DNA from: Neodiprion pinetum | Lineage: Eukaryota; Arthropoda; Insecta; Hymenoptera; Diprionidae | Length of the DNA: 64,000 bases | Assembly (NCBI RefSeq): GCF_021155775.2 | Contig: NC_060234.1 | Span: forward strand, 23,554,026-23,618,025 | Reading direction: 5' to 3' | Shown here: positions 50,801-63,600 of the stretch, piece by piece | Layout of the letters: each line of letters starts with the position of its first letter | How positions within the stretch are numbered: position 1 is the stretch's first letter | Program-made: the position numbers and the translations under genes | Notes under the pieces: model-generated | Seen by the model: only the letters and a program-made list of their open reading frames with translations | What the model was told of the DNA's origin: nothing | Databases searched by the model: none

Positions 50801-51965
50801 GTACAACCTTCGGGCAGAGTTTCTTCTTCCGCTACTCCTCGCCGACAATCGCCGCAAATCTCGTTCAGATTGATGGCACCATGATCAGGCGATGAGCATG
50901 CCATTATTCTAACGCCTGCGACTGCCGAGTCCGTAGGGCAAAAATGCCCAATCACAATCAAGCAAGGCGAAACCACCGTTACTGTCGCTTAGTTGTTACC
51001 AGGGCTCGGAAGCGGGAGGAAACATCGGCAATACCCAGAAGGTATGAAAGGTACCGGAGTTCATGGGAGGTCAAAACCAGTTTGAGGAACGGTTCCCCGT
51101 TCGCTGGCTCGTCCCTGACAATCGGTTGGAACGGTGACAGTCGTTTGTAAGCCGTGTACTATGTACATGCGATCATGATTGCCTAGTCTTCGACCTAGTC
51201 TCGTTGCTTCGGATCGTTGATGATGCGGTGTTTCATTTCTTCCAAGTTTGTCGAAACGCCGGCTTGACTTACCCTGAGGTTAAATATAACCACGTGCAGG
51301 TAACAATCTGAAATCGGTTATACTGCAGTCGCGAAAAGTGTGATTTGGACAGGACTCTACCGGGTTTCATTTTTGTGCTATCGTAGTTGTAATACGGTCA
51401 TCGCCTCCAAAGCTTGAATCAATCGGTAGACCAGACCGGATACTATGGATTCACTCTCTAGTGAAAATCGTTATATTCTAACTGTCAGTTCAACGCCTGG
51501 AACTGTGTAGGCTACCAGATATCCGCCGTGCAAGGTAATTGTCTTAATTTCCCATCTTTAAAGATACAATGTTCGAGATGTTGCTTAAAGTATTTCGGGA
51601 AAATGGTTTTCAGTTCATTTGATTAAGTACTAGTTATCGTAAAGGATTGTAAACTTATTGTGAGCTTGAGACATTCGCTCGATGCATCCACCGTACGAAG
51701 ATTATTGAGAAATTCCATTCCTTGCTACCCCGATACTTGTTGATACTCTTTCGAGGAAAAAACATGAATCTATACGCATTTAGGCAAGCAGTAGTACAGT
51801 CATCTACGGAAATTAGGACGTTACCTAGTTACAAGGTCCTCGAATTTAGGACAGCAAAAAAAACCGCGAGTGTTATGCAATCATGATAATCTGCCATCGT
51901 ACCCCTCTGAGCCGTGTGTACAGTAAGATCACGTTGAAAAGTGTTGTTTCTGAACCCTCTTTCAG
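47816..51965. other. No gene recognised
   Basis: A 128-codon frame at 48032-48418 contains a CT-rich simple sequence and has no family motif. It may be 5' UTR-like or intronic. Other frames are shorter. No RNA gene was seen. Confidence 0.4.
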
Positions 51966-52249
51966 GTAGAAGGCTACTAAGTCAACATAACGCAGTTGTT
52001 AAAACTTCGGTCCAAAGTGGAAACCGAGGTGAAAAAGTAAATAGACGTTAACGAAATAATAAAAATAAACCGAAACTAAAAAGAAATAAGTGAAGACGAA
52101 AGCGGGGTAGAAGAAATGTTCTCCCGATCACGACCTTCGGGACATGGGCGCCACAATTTCGGCCATCCCAAGAAGAATACGAGTGGCAAGAGGCACGGGA
52201 TTCGTACCTGGATATTCATGAACAAGAAGAAGGACAGACATCACGAACG
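51966..52249 (+). CDS. Candidate first coding exon of an unknown basic protein
   Basis: A TTTCAG acceptor at 51965 is followed by 150 bases with in-frame stops (5' UTR-like). An ATG at 52116 then opens 44 codons that end at CG/GTGAGT, 52249, phase 2. The peptide is rich in Arg, His, Lys and Ser (MFSRSRPSGHGRHNF at the start, MNKKKDRHHE at the end). Acceptor, stops, start and strong donor together give a credible exon. I do not recognise the family and found no further exon. Confidence 0.35.
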
Positions 52250-52478
52250 GTGAGTCGATTCAGCTTTAGTCTGGATCAGATAGCAGACCCCTCTGCACCC
52301 ATTAAATCACCTTTCCAATCAGCACCAATTTCTCAATCTCATGCGAAAAAAGCACACAGAGGTACTGTGCAGGTTACTTCGCAAAACCGATAATTGGGCG
52401 CTGAAAATTGAAAGCACCTAAACGAGGCGGATATTGTGCATTTCAGAACCTAAACAAACTTTTTTACACCGCATTCTA

Positions 52479-52551
52479 ATGCTTGACATGGTTTTGTATC
52501 TGCATTTGCGCATTCCTCTTGTACTTACTCTATGCCTCTTTATCTCGTCAA
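52479..52551 (+). other. Leader-like open segment with a splice donor
   Basis: An ATG opens 24 codons (M L D M V L Y L H L R I P, then L V L T L C L F I S S) and reaches a GTAAGC donor in phase 1. It resembles a signal-peptide exon. It lies 230 bases after the candidate exon ending at 52249 and close to two other leader-like segments. It could be chance. Confidence 0.2.
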
Positions 52552-52620
52552 GTAAGCATAATGCATTGATCATTACCGCATGCCACCTGTAAGAAAGTTC
52601 TAGAAAATATAAAAGACTAC

Positions 52621-52698
52621 TCTGAAATTCGTCTGCGTAATCTCGTCAAGTGCCTCAGCACGACCATGAAACGCGATACTGAAAATGAGACTTAAAAT
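52621..52698 (-). other. Leader-like exon candidate with EALDEI, minus strand
   Basis: On the minus strand a GTGTTACAG acceptor precedes 26 open codons, from I L S L I F S I A F to E A L D E I T Q T N F R, then GTAGTC. It is hydrophobic and then acidic, like the end of a signal peptide and the mature start. The EALDEI word and the phase match the plus-strand exon at 53692-53778. No ATG exon was found, so it may be a decayed paralogue. Confidence 0.25.
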
Positions 52699-53691
52699 CT
52701 GTAACACAAAATGATCAACTATGTTGCGCAACGCGATTATAAAACATCGTCGCAGGTTCTGCAAAAGTTCTCGTCTGTGAGGGGAGTGTTGAATATTCTT
52801 ACAAACGCACCGTTGGTGATTTGAAACCTCGGATAAACGAGGTCTTCTTTTTCGTCTTAACATGATTTCAATTGGTAATGCTTAATCGTAGGTTTGGTGT
52901 AACGAATGGATAAGAAGCGTATCACTAGTCATTTGATAGTATCGAGTATTCGGAGTTAAGTATGAATACTCTTTGGATTCTGCCGATGGATTGATCTGAC
53001 GAATCTAAAAGATTTGACATGTTTCTAAAACATTAAAAAATAATTCAAACTTGCTTCAAAAGACAATTCACTCGTCGTGCAAATTTTCGTTGTATACATT
53101 GCATTAGTTGCGATGATGTTTCAATAAAAGATTCCAACCTTTTGAAATACGTAATTATGCACACATTTTACAAAAGGTTCAAGATAATACCAACGGATTT
53201 TAAGTGATACTAAAAAATCTTCTGAAATCGACTGGAATATATTAAAGGCCCACTATTCAATTGTCATTCAATGAGGCGGAATACCGTAGAATTCAAATTC
53301 AGGTCAAACCGTCCCTGTATCTCATTTTCCACCGAAACTCTACCGTGAGATATAAGAATGTCGACTGCTGAATCAATCGAGCGTAAATTTTTTTGCATAA
53401 GACCACCAGAACGCTGATTTTCACCCAAAAACTGTTCGCACACTAATGCGAACCACTGAGCAACGAAGTCAAGTCCTACTAAAATTCAAAACTAGGTCAG
53501 TGAAACTAAGCGTCAGACACAATCATTTGGATCGAATCTGGTAGTGATCTGGAAATAATTTGCCTGTGTGTATCGGTGCGTTTGCATAGATTTTCAACGC
53601 GTAACGTTACAACCAGCTGTTAACCACATGTGTGATACTTCACCAATGTGCTGGTATTCGAAAACTGCAACCTGTACTCAGCAGCAGGGCA

Positions 53692-53778
53692 ATGGATGCG
53701 GGCACGTGTGTCCTGGTCTTTGTGCTAGCTATTATCTCGGCGGGATGTGAGGCACTGGATGAAATTTTCAATCTAAAG
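53692..53778 (+). CDS. Candidate signal-peptide exon of a small secreted protein
   Basis: An ATG in good context opens 29 codons: M D A G T C, a hydrophobic run V L V F V L A I I S A, a likely cleavage zone G C E A, then L D E I F N L K. It ends at AAAG/GTCGTA in phase 0. The form is that of a first exon of a secreted protein such as a small ligand carrier, but no cysteine-bearing downstream exon was recognised, so no family is assigned. It is oriented divergently from the similar minus-strand segment at 52621-52698. Confidence 0.3.
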
Positions 53779-54920
53779 GTCGTAATCGGGGCTATTTATG
53801 GTCGGTTGAATCTGTGACCGTGACTAAAGTGCGTCATACTGCAGTGCGGTGTGCCACTCGCACAGATTCTACTCGCAATTGCTACACTTGACGGAAATTG
53901 AAGCCATTCGGACCTCGGGCAATACCCATAAGCGAATGACAATCCAACGCTTTGGTGTTTTCCTGCTGCAGGATGATTATACTTCGCATAGTAAAGTCCT
54001 CGCACCATCTCCTGGCCATTTTCTTTATCAGCATTTTCATTAGACAGACGGAGTTACTCACGCAGTAGAGTTCGTTGGAAAGTGTGTCGTGCATTTGTCC
54101 AATTACGCAACTTACACATACGTATACCAAATCTGCAACACGCGACCAATTGAGAGTCTGCCTACGAGAATATAAACCGCAACCGCTTGCTGCATCGTCT
54201 GTACAACGACATCGTCTTTTCCGACCTCTAAAGCGTTCTATTCATTGTTAATATCAATCCGACTTATTGAATTATCTAGTACGATCAACTCGATGTTCAA
54301 TTACTTCTATCTTCACGACAAACATATCGCGCAGTTTTGAATCACGATATTTTCGTAACATTTTTCACAGTTGAGCTTCTGGAACATATAATCTGTTCTT
54401 TATGCCGAAAGTTACCTGCGTATTTGTAACATAATCCGCCCAATACTGCACTTGTGAATCAATTTTCTGTCAACCCGTTGATGACAATCGGTACAGCTGA
54501 GAACTGGTTCAATTAATATCGTAAATCGGAGCTCGAGTCCCTCGGGTATTTTAGTCGTTATACCGATTGGTCGAGTAGCAGGCAAATCGCCACGATCATT
54601 TCCGAATGATAACGAACACCCATCCGCGCTACAGTCATCAGTCGTCCTCGAACCTCGAAACTATAAGTTTGGAAAAGGATCATGTTTGACAAAGCAGTTG
54701 GTTCAGATTCACGATAAGGCTTCAAAGGCCTGTGTTCGAATATTGACTAGTTAGTGTTTGACGTATTTGACCGACGAATTATACTGCGTGGTGAGTGGTA
54801 ATTTATTTTTTTGCAGGACGTGTGTTAAAAGTCGTTGGTTTTACCAATTAAACTTGAATTTTAGTATGTATAATCTATTCGGCAAGTAAAGTCTGCAGTA
54901 GTTGTAATTCGAAGTAGACG

Positions 54921-55087
54921 TACCGGGAGGATTCAGTGAATGTGAACGATGCGAATGACGCTTCGCCGGCAGATAGGCATCCCTAGTTGCATCTTACACG
55001 CAGTAATGACCCGAAATATCACTTCGGTTGCCTATCTACTGGCGAAGCCTCGTTCGCATCGTTCACATTCACAGAATCCTTCCAGTA
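54921..55087. repeat. Foldback (long hairpin), about 167 bases
   Basis: The arm 54929-54979 pairs with 55029-55079 over 51 bases with about six mismatches, including the uninterrupted block GTGAATGTGAACGATGCGAA. Pairing continues outward for about eight more bases each side. The loop is 49 bases. It could be a foldback transposon remnant or a transcribed hairpin RNA precursor. Confidence 0.75.
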
Positions 55088-56009
55088 TAATAACATTTAA
55101 TTGTAAGTATAATACAAGGATACTGAAGCGAAACCCTTTGTAGTTCAATGGAATTTCCAAATTCGAATCTCAGTAAAACTGGATGTAATTCTATGAAATC
55201 TCTGAAGTTCAGTGAACTCTTTTAGTCGGTTAAATCCCATAAAATGTTATAAATTCCACGATATGTCTGAATAGATGGGTTTCGACTTCTTCTGAAATTC
55301 ACGAACATCCACGAAACTATTGAAGCCTTGAAGACCAAAGAAAATAATCGTTTTGAAATGCTTATGGCTATTGTTCAGAAGCTCGTGCATCTAAAAGTAA
55401 ATGAAAAATTTGGGGGAATTTGAAGACGGTAATTCTGCGTATTTGCATCACGAGCAAATGACGCTGCATGTTGGGGTATATAACAAAACATCGATAACGC
55501 AAACCACAAAATAGTTGACTTTTTTCGTGTTTGATCAACTAACCGATACAGTGCATTATTACTGTACATTGTATGTTGAGCTCTCCGACGCGTCGGTGTA
55601 TATTTTTACAACGGTTGTTCACTGCACAAGATCGACAGAACCGACAACTGGCAACTCGACATACTCCGGTGCTTACTTAGACACGGAGATTATCAAAAAC
55701 CAAATTAATCTTTGTTAAATTTTCTCCACACGTGTAAATGACTGTAAATTAAGTAAATTGAGTTTTGTTTGACGGCACAATTTGTAGTGTTCTTATATTT
55801 TTGGAGTTGATCGGATGACGATATTTCTTTGAATCAAAGAAAACATTTTTTTTCCACAATAGCTTGTCATATCGAAAAAGCGGATGGTGCTCGGCCGATA
55901 AAGAAGGACAAGCGTTAGCTTCAATTATTTTCTTCTCGCGATCAGTGTGGATGACTGTGCGTATCACAAGACACAATTTTGATAACCCCGCATGTTACAG
56001 TCATGTTCA
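55088..56009. other. No gene recognised
   Basis: AT-rich sequence with only short frames between two foldbacks. Confidence 0.45.
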
Positions 56010-56196
56010 GTAATTGGTGGCTCACCAGTTATTTGAAATCATAACTGAAACAAGCTTTCCTTCTATGGAAATTTCATGTACGGTCTTAATTTGATTCTCC
56101 AGTCACTTGCGTTTCTATTCAGTGGCACATGAAATTTGCTTAGAAAGGATACTCGTTCCAGTTTTGATTCCAACAAAATACTGAGCCACTGGGAAC
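56010..56196. repeat. Second foldback, about 187 bases
   Basis: The arm 56010-56079 pairs with 56127-56196, roughly three quarters matched, with the inner end GAAATTTCATGT/ACATGAAATTT almost exact and the outer GTGGCTCA/TGAGCCAC exact. The loop is 47 bases. Loop length is close to that of the foldback at 54921, but the sequence is different. Confidence 0.6.
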
Positions 56197-58862
56197 CTAT
56201 GATTTAACATTACTGTACGTATGTACATACAAATCGCACCCATGCTGTTAATCAAATCTGGTAAAAATAGAAAACGTACATGTCATAAGGTTTGTGCACG
56301 CCGTTTTCATTCGGATAAACTTGACAGTCAATACCATCTAGCTCGGAGGCTTGTAAAAAGCAAATATCGATCGAACGGCGCACGCGTCAATGGCGGCAGC
56401 CAATGAAACGATAACTATTATATTTACCGGACTTTTCGCAGCTCAGATTCCGAGGACAAATTGAATCAAACGATCGCCGAATGAAATCAGCATCACAGTC
56501 TTTTGGTCCGGCAGAGTCGAAAAGACGAAGAGTGTCGAGCATCGCGATCGTCGGTGACGCGTGGAAAAATATTGCTTCTGTAGCACGTGAATTTTGCTTT
56601 TAATCCCAAATCGTACGTACGTAATATATAATACATCTATCGATGACAAATCATTGCTTTTTTTTTTAAGTGATTTTTGATCGGTTTACACACATTTTTC
56701 CTCGACGATGTGATTTTTCTTTTGCTACAAATGTATTGGAACCTTGTGCGATTCTGTGCTTGCGTCAAAGATTCTCCCACAGTATAAGTTTCGCCGCTAG
56801 CTTATTGCCGATCGGTAAGTACGCGGTTGACATAGCCAAAGTGAATATTTGTAGCTCGTGCATCGATTAGCTTGTTGGATTACTTGGGATATTTACTTGC
56901 GCAACGCGGTGTGTTTACCCTCGGTCATATTTGTCTGTATGGCCAATGTCTAGTCGTGTCCGTTGTTGCGTTGGAGATCGTCGAAACTCGTCCACAGTTC
57001 TGGTCTTTAATAAATAACCCATTGCGCCACAATGCGTTTTCGGAATCCGTTGCCACAGCACGGTGAATACAAGTAAGATACGCACGAAATTTTCTTCGCT
57101 ATTGCCATGATTTTTCAATCAGTTAACTAATTCGAGGTTATGTTACATCGCGGCAAAATCTGTCGCACGCTTCGTGACGTTCCTAGACGTTGACGAGCTG
57201 TCTGGTCTGGTTGTGTTCGCGATAAAACGCTAACCCTGTTTATTGTCCGAACTTTTATTGATATACATCCATGTGAGGAAATGTTATATCTCCATACTCC
57301 TCTCGTATGCGGACTTGAACGTAGTAAAGTCACACATTACACAGCAATCGAACTTCGTCCACCAAAAATTTTAGGTTAATTACATCGAGGGTTGTGGGGA
57401 CGAAACGCAAAAAGGGCTTGACAGACCCATTCTAGACACAATTCTGAACAAAAACACTTTTGTACACTTTCATTTGCTGCAGAAATAAAGAAATTGCACG
57501 GATACTACAAAATCGCAATAGTAAATTTTTTGGCCTCCCAACTAGACATAACCCCTTAAATTTGAATGATAAACCCTTAAAATTGAAAACGTGCCCTAAC
57601 AATCGTATTTGGGTATTTGGGTATAATGACGCGTGAATATCTTTTAATACTCCCACCCTGCCAAATTTTCGTTTGTTTTTGCGATCCAGCGTAGGTAGAT
57701 TTTATGCAAATCTATAGTTACTCTCATTCGTGAGAGACCAGATTGTGAAATTATTATGTATTTGGATTGAAATACATATATATATCGTTATCTTGCGGTT
57801 GCCTTCGTCGACTATGCAGTATAGCACCTGCAAGGTGAACACTGTCAAGCGTGACCGTGAATAACTATAATCAAACAAACAAATCTTACCTCACTTGAGC
57901 AGGCTGCAGCTAAAGCTGGTTAGCAAAGATCAAACGTCGAAATTTGAATGATAACTAATAATTGTGTGTACGTAGTTTCGTGTTATAACGTATATACCGG
58001 GTGTTCATTTTCAGCAAATCCAATGTCGTATCTCTATCCTCGAAGATTTCAACGTCATTCTAACTTTCTCAATTGTCGATGTAAAAGAAGAAAACAATAC
58101 AAATCGATGATTTTTAGTGCACCAGAATTACGGTAGATTGATTTCTACGAAAGGAAGAACTATTCTCACGGTTTTTGCGGACAAACTCCGGAAGATGTGG
58201 ATATTTTATTCTTTGAGAGCACTCTAAAATTTGTTATCGTTCAGGCTCATTTCGGTACTGTTGTATTTCTCATCTTTTTACCTTTTCTTAGTAATATATG
58301 TGTATACGGTATGTTTAACGAGCTACGATAAAAATGGAAAATCGTGAAATTCATGAAATTAAAAAGATATTACGACGTCAGTGAACTCCTGCCGTGATTT
58401 AAGAGTTACAATAAAAGAAAATCAGACCTGGAGTGGCGATATCGAGTTAATAAAACGCTTCGTTTCACTTTCACACCCAACTAAGCATGACCTCTCCTTC
58501 CTCCCACAATCAGACATATTCCGTCTCGATTTCAGGAATTGTAATAAGAAATTATAATATTAGAATGCGTTCCATGCCTTCATCGCCGTTTTATTTTTTT
58601 TTTTTTTCCTATTTTCATTGGCATTATTTATTTCTGCAAATTATGGCACAGTTTGTTTCCTATTATTAACAATAATCCCAAAAACTCTTATCTTTTTTTT
58701 TTTACTTAAATGACCGGGCTAATGAGCCATAGTGAGCGTTATAATCACACGAGTCAGATATCACCGATCCAGACGTGTGACACACGCTATTTTTTCCAAC
58801 CACCGTGGCGGAAAGTTTGATTTAGGAAGCAGAAGTTGCCATTGGCATTGCATAAATAGTCT
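56197..58862. other. No gene recognised
   Basis: No supported gene. TA-rich repeats occur near 57775-57785 and a T run at 58592-58608. Confidence 0.4.
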
Positions 58863-59336
58863 AAAAGCTGACGACCAAAATGGTCACGTAGTTTTATCGT
58901 CATTGAAACTCAGGATAAATACTTACCTGAAGGAACTCTTTTGTGAGAATCGTTCGTTGATCTGGCAGGATCTGGGTGGGGGAAAAACAAAAAAAAAAAA
59001 AATAAGGTAAAAGTATCGTCCTTAATTTTTGTTGCAAGCTGTTACCTTAAAACTTTTTTTTCCGCATTATAATTAAGTCTGGCAAAACCTTTCCACCAAC
59101 CGACTGATTTAAAAATTTTTTCGGGTGTGTTGGGAGTATGGCGGGATAGTTTGCAACAAAAATTAAGAACGATACTTTCACCTTATTTTTGTGGTTTTTC
59201 CTCACCCCAAGATACTTGAACGCACCAGGTGCGCCTGCCGGATCGATGATTTTCACAAAAGAATCCTTCAGGTAAGTATTATCCTGAGTTCCATTGCCGA
59301 TAAAACTACATGACCATTTTCATTGTCAACTTTTCG
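58863..59336. repeat. Large inverted duplication with exon-like cores
   Basis: The arm 58863-59040 is the reverse complement of 59148-59336 with clear but imperfect identity, around a spacer of 107 bases. Each arm, read toward its own outer end, has a pyrimidine tract, an acceptor-like AG, a short open core and a GTAAGTAT donor. The minus-strand core is 58927-58971 (45 bases, 15 codons); the plus-strand core is 59212-59271 (60 bases, 20 codons). The shared core word is CACAAAAGA followed by CCTTCAG. It may be an inverted-repeat transposon or an inverted duplication of an exon. Confidence 0.65.
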
Positions 59337-59346
59337 GCTGAAAGTT

Positions 59347-59477
59347 GGGGTTAGGTATCTTACACTCAATGGTAAACTATGAATACATAACTTACGCTAA
59401 TGACACAGTGCGTAACAATATCGAGCACTTCGGTTGTGAGTATGCGCCAATGTCGTTCTACCGCACCGTTTGGAAAC
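59347..59477 (+). repeat. Dispersed repeat, copy 2
   Basis: Same-orientation match to 47667-47815, directly abutting the right arm of the large inverted duplication. The two may be parts of one element. Confidence 0.6.
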
Positions 59478-60585
59478 TGAGCATTTTACGCCTGCTCCAT
59501 AAAATCGGACTCTCAAAACTAGTGTTGGAAATGTGTGTATAACAACGAGTCTATACTGTTGGAAGTTCGCGTCAAAGATTCAAACTCCGACTCAGGTTAT
59601 TAGCGAGTAGTGATTACGTCGTCACTGTAATTACCGTCGCGCAAAAAGATTCGCACGAGCTATAGATTCCAGCCCGGATATTATACTGAGAGAAAAAAAA
59701 AGAAGATAAGAAAAAGTCTTTTTTGTAAAGTCAATGGATGAGATAAGAATACGTTCCGAAAGACGTCTCGACCACGCGATTTTTGTATATACCTATGTTT
59801 GAAAATGTTTGCCTTATCTCCTTTCACGTCAAAGTCCACTAATTATAGTTCGTGTCTTTTTCATACCCGCGCCGAATATTCTGTACAAAGAGTCAGTCGA
59901 TAATTAAATATTGAAAAACTCTGATTGTAACGGAGCGCTCATTACAGGATTATCCATTTCTAATCGCTGAATCAGTCTCCCAGGATCGAGATGAAAATCG
60001 CTGAAAATTATCATCGTTTGATCAGCAAATGAAAATAAATTACACGCATGACATTCGGAATCTACTCGTACTAGGAGCTAGTCATACTTCTTAGAAATAA
60101 GAGTGCCAGCCCATCCCGCTGTTGGGTGACGAACTTGAGCTTCCACTCATTGCTCTAGTCGCACTAAAAATAATAAAATCACGCCACTTTTTTATTCTCG
60201 ATGTATTGCGAATATTTTGCGGATTTTTTATCACAGCATCATTACTACGTTCTCAGTGTCGCTAATGCGATCTCCCGTTTCGGCCAATAATGAAGTTACG
60301 CTTTTATCCGTTCCCGAAGTATGTAAACAAATGTCAATAGTCTGCTGTTTCATTTTGCCTTGGGCAACAAATTCGTGGGCTCACTAACAGTCTTCACCTC
60401 GGAGTCAGCCAAGTTCGCCAGTTCGAATTCTACCTACCATTTGCGTGGCACGTCAACGCCGCTCGGGGATCGACTTTAAAGCATCGCATCAGTTAGTTGC
60501 GAATGATTAGTACATCGATACCGTCTGGTGTGGTAACACCTTGCTCCGGAAGGATTAACCGGAAGCGGTTCATAGCTTTACAAAA
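59478..60585. other. No gene recognised
   Basis: AT-rich. A TCAGTT initiator-like word is at 60489-60494, shortly before the exon-like segment at 60586. Confidence 0.4.
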
Positions 60586-60632
60586 ATGGTCATCTGCAAG
60601 GAGGAGAACATGTCCTTACTCTATTATCTCGG
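60586..60632 (+). other. Possible short first coding exon
   Basis: An ATG in a favourable AAAAATGG context opens 15 codons (M V I C K E E N M S L L Y Y L) plus two bases and meets GTACGT, phase 2. No matching exon follows in the window, and I do not recognise the sequence. Low certainty. Confidence 0.2.
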
Positions 60633-63600
60633 GTACGTTAACTGAGAAAAGTTTCGTTTGTTTTAGTGATGTTAAAAAAATTGTAGTGACATACGGGTAT
60701 CGTTACAAATGGAATACAATCAACTATTTGGTGTAATTATTTGTTGTTAATACTACATATTCTGAAAGTTTTTGCAATCTTAAATCTGTTTGTTTAGTTT
60801 ACTACAATTTTTAAGGAAGTAAGAACTTGACATCAGTTTATTGTTCCACCGAGAAAAAATTATCGCAATATTTCCAAGAATGGTGCACAACTGAACACAG
60901 TAAAAAAGAGTCCAAACTCTTACTGGAATTTCTGATAATGTCCCTTCCGATTTCTGAATGACTGAAAGTAAATGCGGATACGTAATTATTCTCAAATTAT
61001 ACCATTCCGTTTCATCGAATTAATGTGAGTTGTTTGTAACCAGAACAAAAAGTAAATTGATCGACAAAATTTTGGATTAGACCACTAAAAAAACTAATCA
61101 TACGATTGCTGTCGTTGAAGTTGTACAAAACGATTTATTTATGCACATCTGACGGAAAATTTGTTGTTGCTGGATGTCGACAAAAAATAAGAATGTGATA
61201 TTCAATCCCTGACCAAAGTTTTTCCGAGTGCTTAAGTATGTGAGAATGTTTCAGTGTGAGCAGAAAAAGTAATTTGCGCCCGCACGTGTGTAAAATTTGT
61301 CGTTTCACTGAAGTGAATTGTCGATCATTTATAATCTGAAGTCATAGTGACGATTTAGTCATTAAATTCCTGGAACCGCAACGGTTTGGTTTGTATTAAT
61401 CGTTACGTTATCAGGAATACGCTTAATTCTAGTAATACGATTGTTACCGCGTGATCTAATCAATTAGCGGACACGGTGGTGATAATCATTTCTCGAATAT
61501 TATCTTTATACATCGCGACGCCCACGTCAGTTCACCTTCGCAAAGAGACGTGAATTGGTGGTCAATCGGACCCAAAATACAATCTATTAAGTCGAGTAGG
61601 TATAGGAACTAAGTTCATAATTTGATCTTTTTGTGGCTATTTTATTTACACGATGTTGTCATTGCTGCTGCAAGTATTGAGTAACAACCAAAAACACACG
61701 TGTTACGTAAATTTTGCAAGTTCCTAATGTGACGAAACATCTCGAACGAATTCGCACGAGACGTTCGATATTCGGGAAACGTACAAATAATGGATGCATG
61801 TGGATCGTTAAATTTTCTCTCTCATTCATCCATTCACCGAAATGATACAACACCTTATGCATTATTCGTAATATCTCGAGATATCGGTGTATGAAGAAGT
61901 GAAATAATTCCGAAAATGGCTGCGGGGAAAAATATTTGTCTTTGACATTTAACGCCTACGAACGATTATCTAACAAGCGGGTTTAGGTAGATCATAAATT
62001 TCTCGTTTTAAAACGCATTTCGCGTAGAAACAGGTAACGATATTCGTAATGTAATATCATCTGACCCGAACTTTGGAAGCAAAATGCCAAATTCGTGATT
62101 AGCAATTAAATGATTTTCAGGGACCGCAATACAGAAAAATTAGACACGTCTTGGGCTTTGGACCGCCATATTTGAGCTGGAGATAAAAAAAAATACAGTT
62201 TTTTCTCAATTCACCTTGGATTTATGACTAGCAACCATAGAAAAGTCGCTAGTACCCATTTTTAACCAACTCCGTTCATCCATTCTCAAGATGTTATCAT
62301 TTTTATTATTTTTAAAAATTTTATCGTTATTCGACAATTATTTTACACAACGTCGAAAACTAGCGTAAAACTCAACATTTCATTTTCGGAGTGATTACAA
62401 TAACTTCCTTTTTTCTGTAAGAACAGAGAATCGGGAAGTTAAATATTGATCGTACACGTCATAGGCTCTAATTGGCATAAAATAATTCTCATCAAATAAA
62501 GTATCACGTGGTTATGAATACACCTCAAAGTCTTTTATCTTCCATAATTTCCACCTTACATTTTCTTTTCATCTTCGGTTCGATTATTTATTTATTTTTA
62601 TTTCAATACTGCCTCTCTATCAAAAGCTATCGCACCTACCGCGTCGGAGAACGTTGCTAAGAATTCCTTTATGCTTCGCCCGTCGCGATATCCGGTTACA
62701 ATGCAATCAATGCGATAGTTGTTTAATATTTCAGCTCAATTACAAAACTCCATAATCCTAGCCCGACTCCGTCACCTGCGATACATCGAGTACCGTAAGT
62801 GAAATTATTTCGAATGTCAAATTAACAGGCGGATTACGTTGAGAGTTCACCTCAAATTCGGAACTCTAGGAAATTCTACTGAGAAACGTATACAAAAAAT
62901 TTTCAACCTACTTCGCATTTCATACGTAAATATAAAAAGTTCTCAGCCTTTAGATTGCGCCGCATTGCTAAAATTACTTCAAGCATAGTGACGTGTGTAA
63001 ATTACACGTCAAGGTGGTACACCTCTGAATTTGATTAAGATACCGACACTCTTTTTCAGCCGAAGGCAACTGTATTACAAAAATTATTTATTGGATTTGA
63101 TGCATTGAAATTTATCACGAGTTCTTAACCTTCGTACCTAAACTTGAAAAAAATTGAATCAAACAACCATTGCATCGATTTTAGTAAATTTAGTAGATTC
63201 TGCACTGAGAAACTAAGATCTGCATGTTGGAATACGAACACCAAGAACAAAATATACTTAGCTGCAGGAACAACCACATCTTATTGTCAAGATAAATATT
63301 TTTATAATATGTTAAACTAAAATATTGTCTGAGAAACTATAATTTCAGTGCAGTTTACCGTGTAAATAGTAATACTAATCATAAAATGTAACTCACTTGC
63401 TTTTTCTTTCAATGAATTTTGTTGCTCAAAAAAAAAAAAAAAATTAAAAAATAAAAAAAAAAATTGAAAGGGTTGAAACAAATATTCAACGAATAGGATA
63501 AAATTTTCTCGCATACGTTAAATAAATTACTTAATAGCTTAGATATTGAAATAAAACTTCTTCGTTTAAAACCAAATCACATGGAATTTTTCTCCGGGTG

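Noticed and set aside
50764..50976. Cysteine-containing minus-strand frame
   Set aside because: The cysteine spacing fits no domain I know, and a plus-strand frame overlaps it.
60370..60450. Possible tRNA (TTCGAATTC word)
   Set aside because: No matching A box or acceptor stem could be paired.
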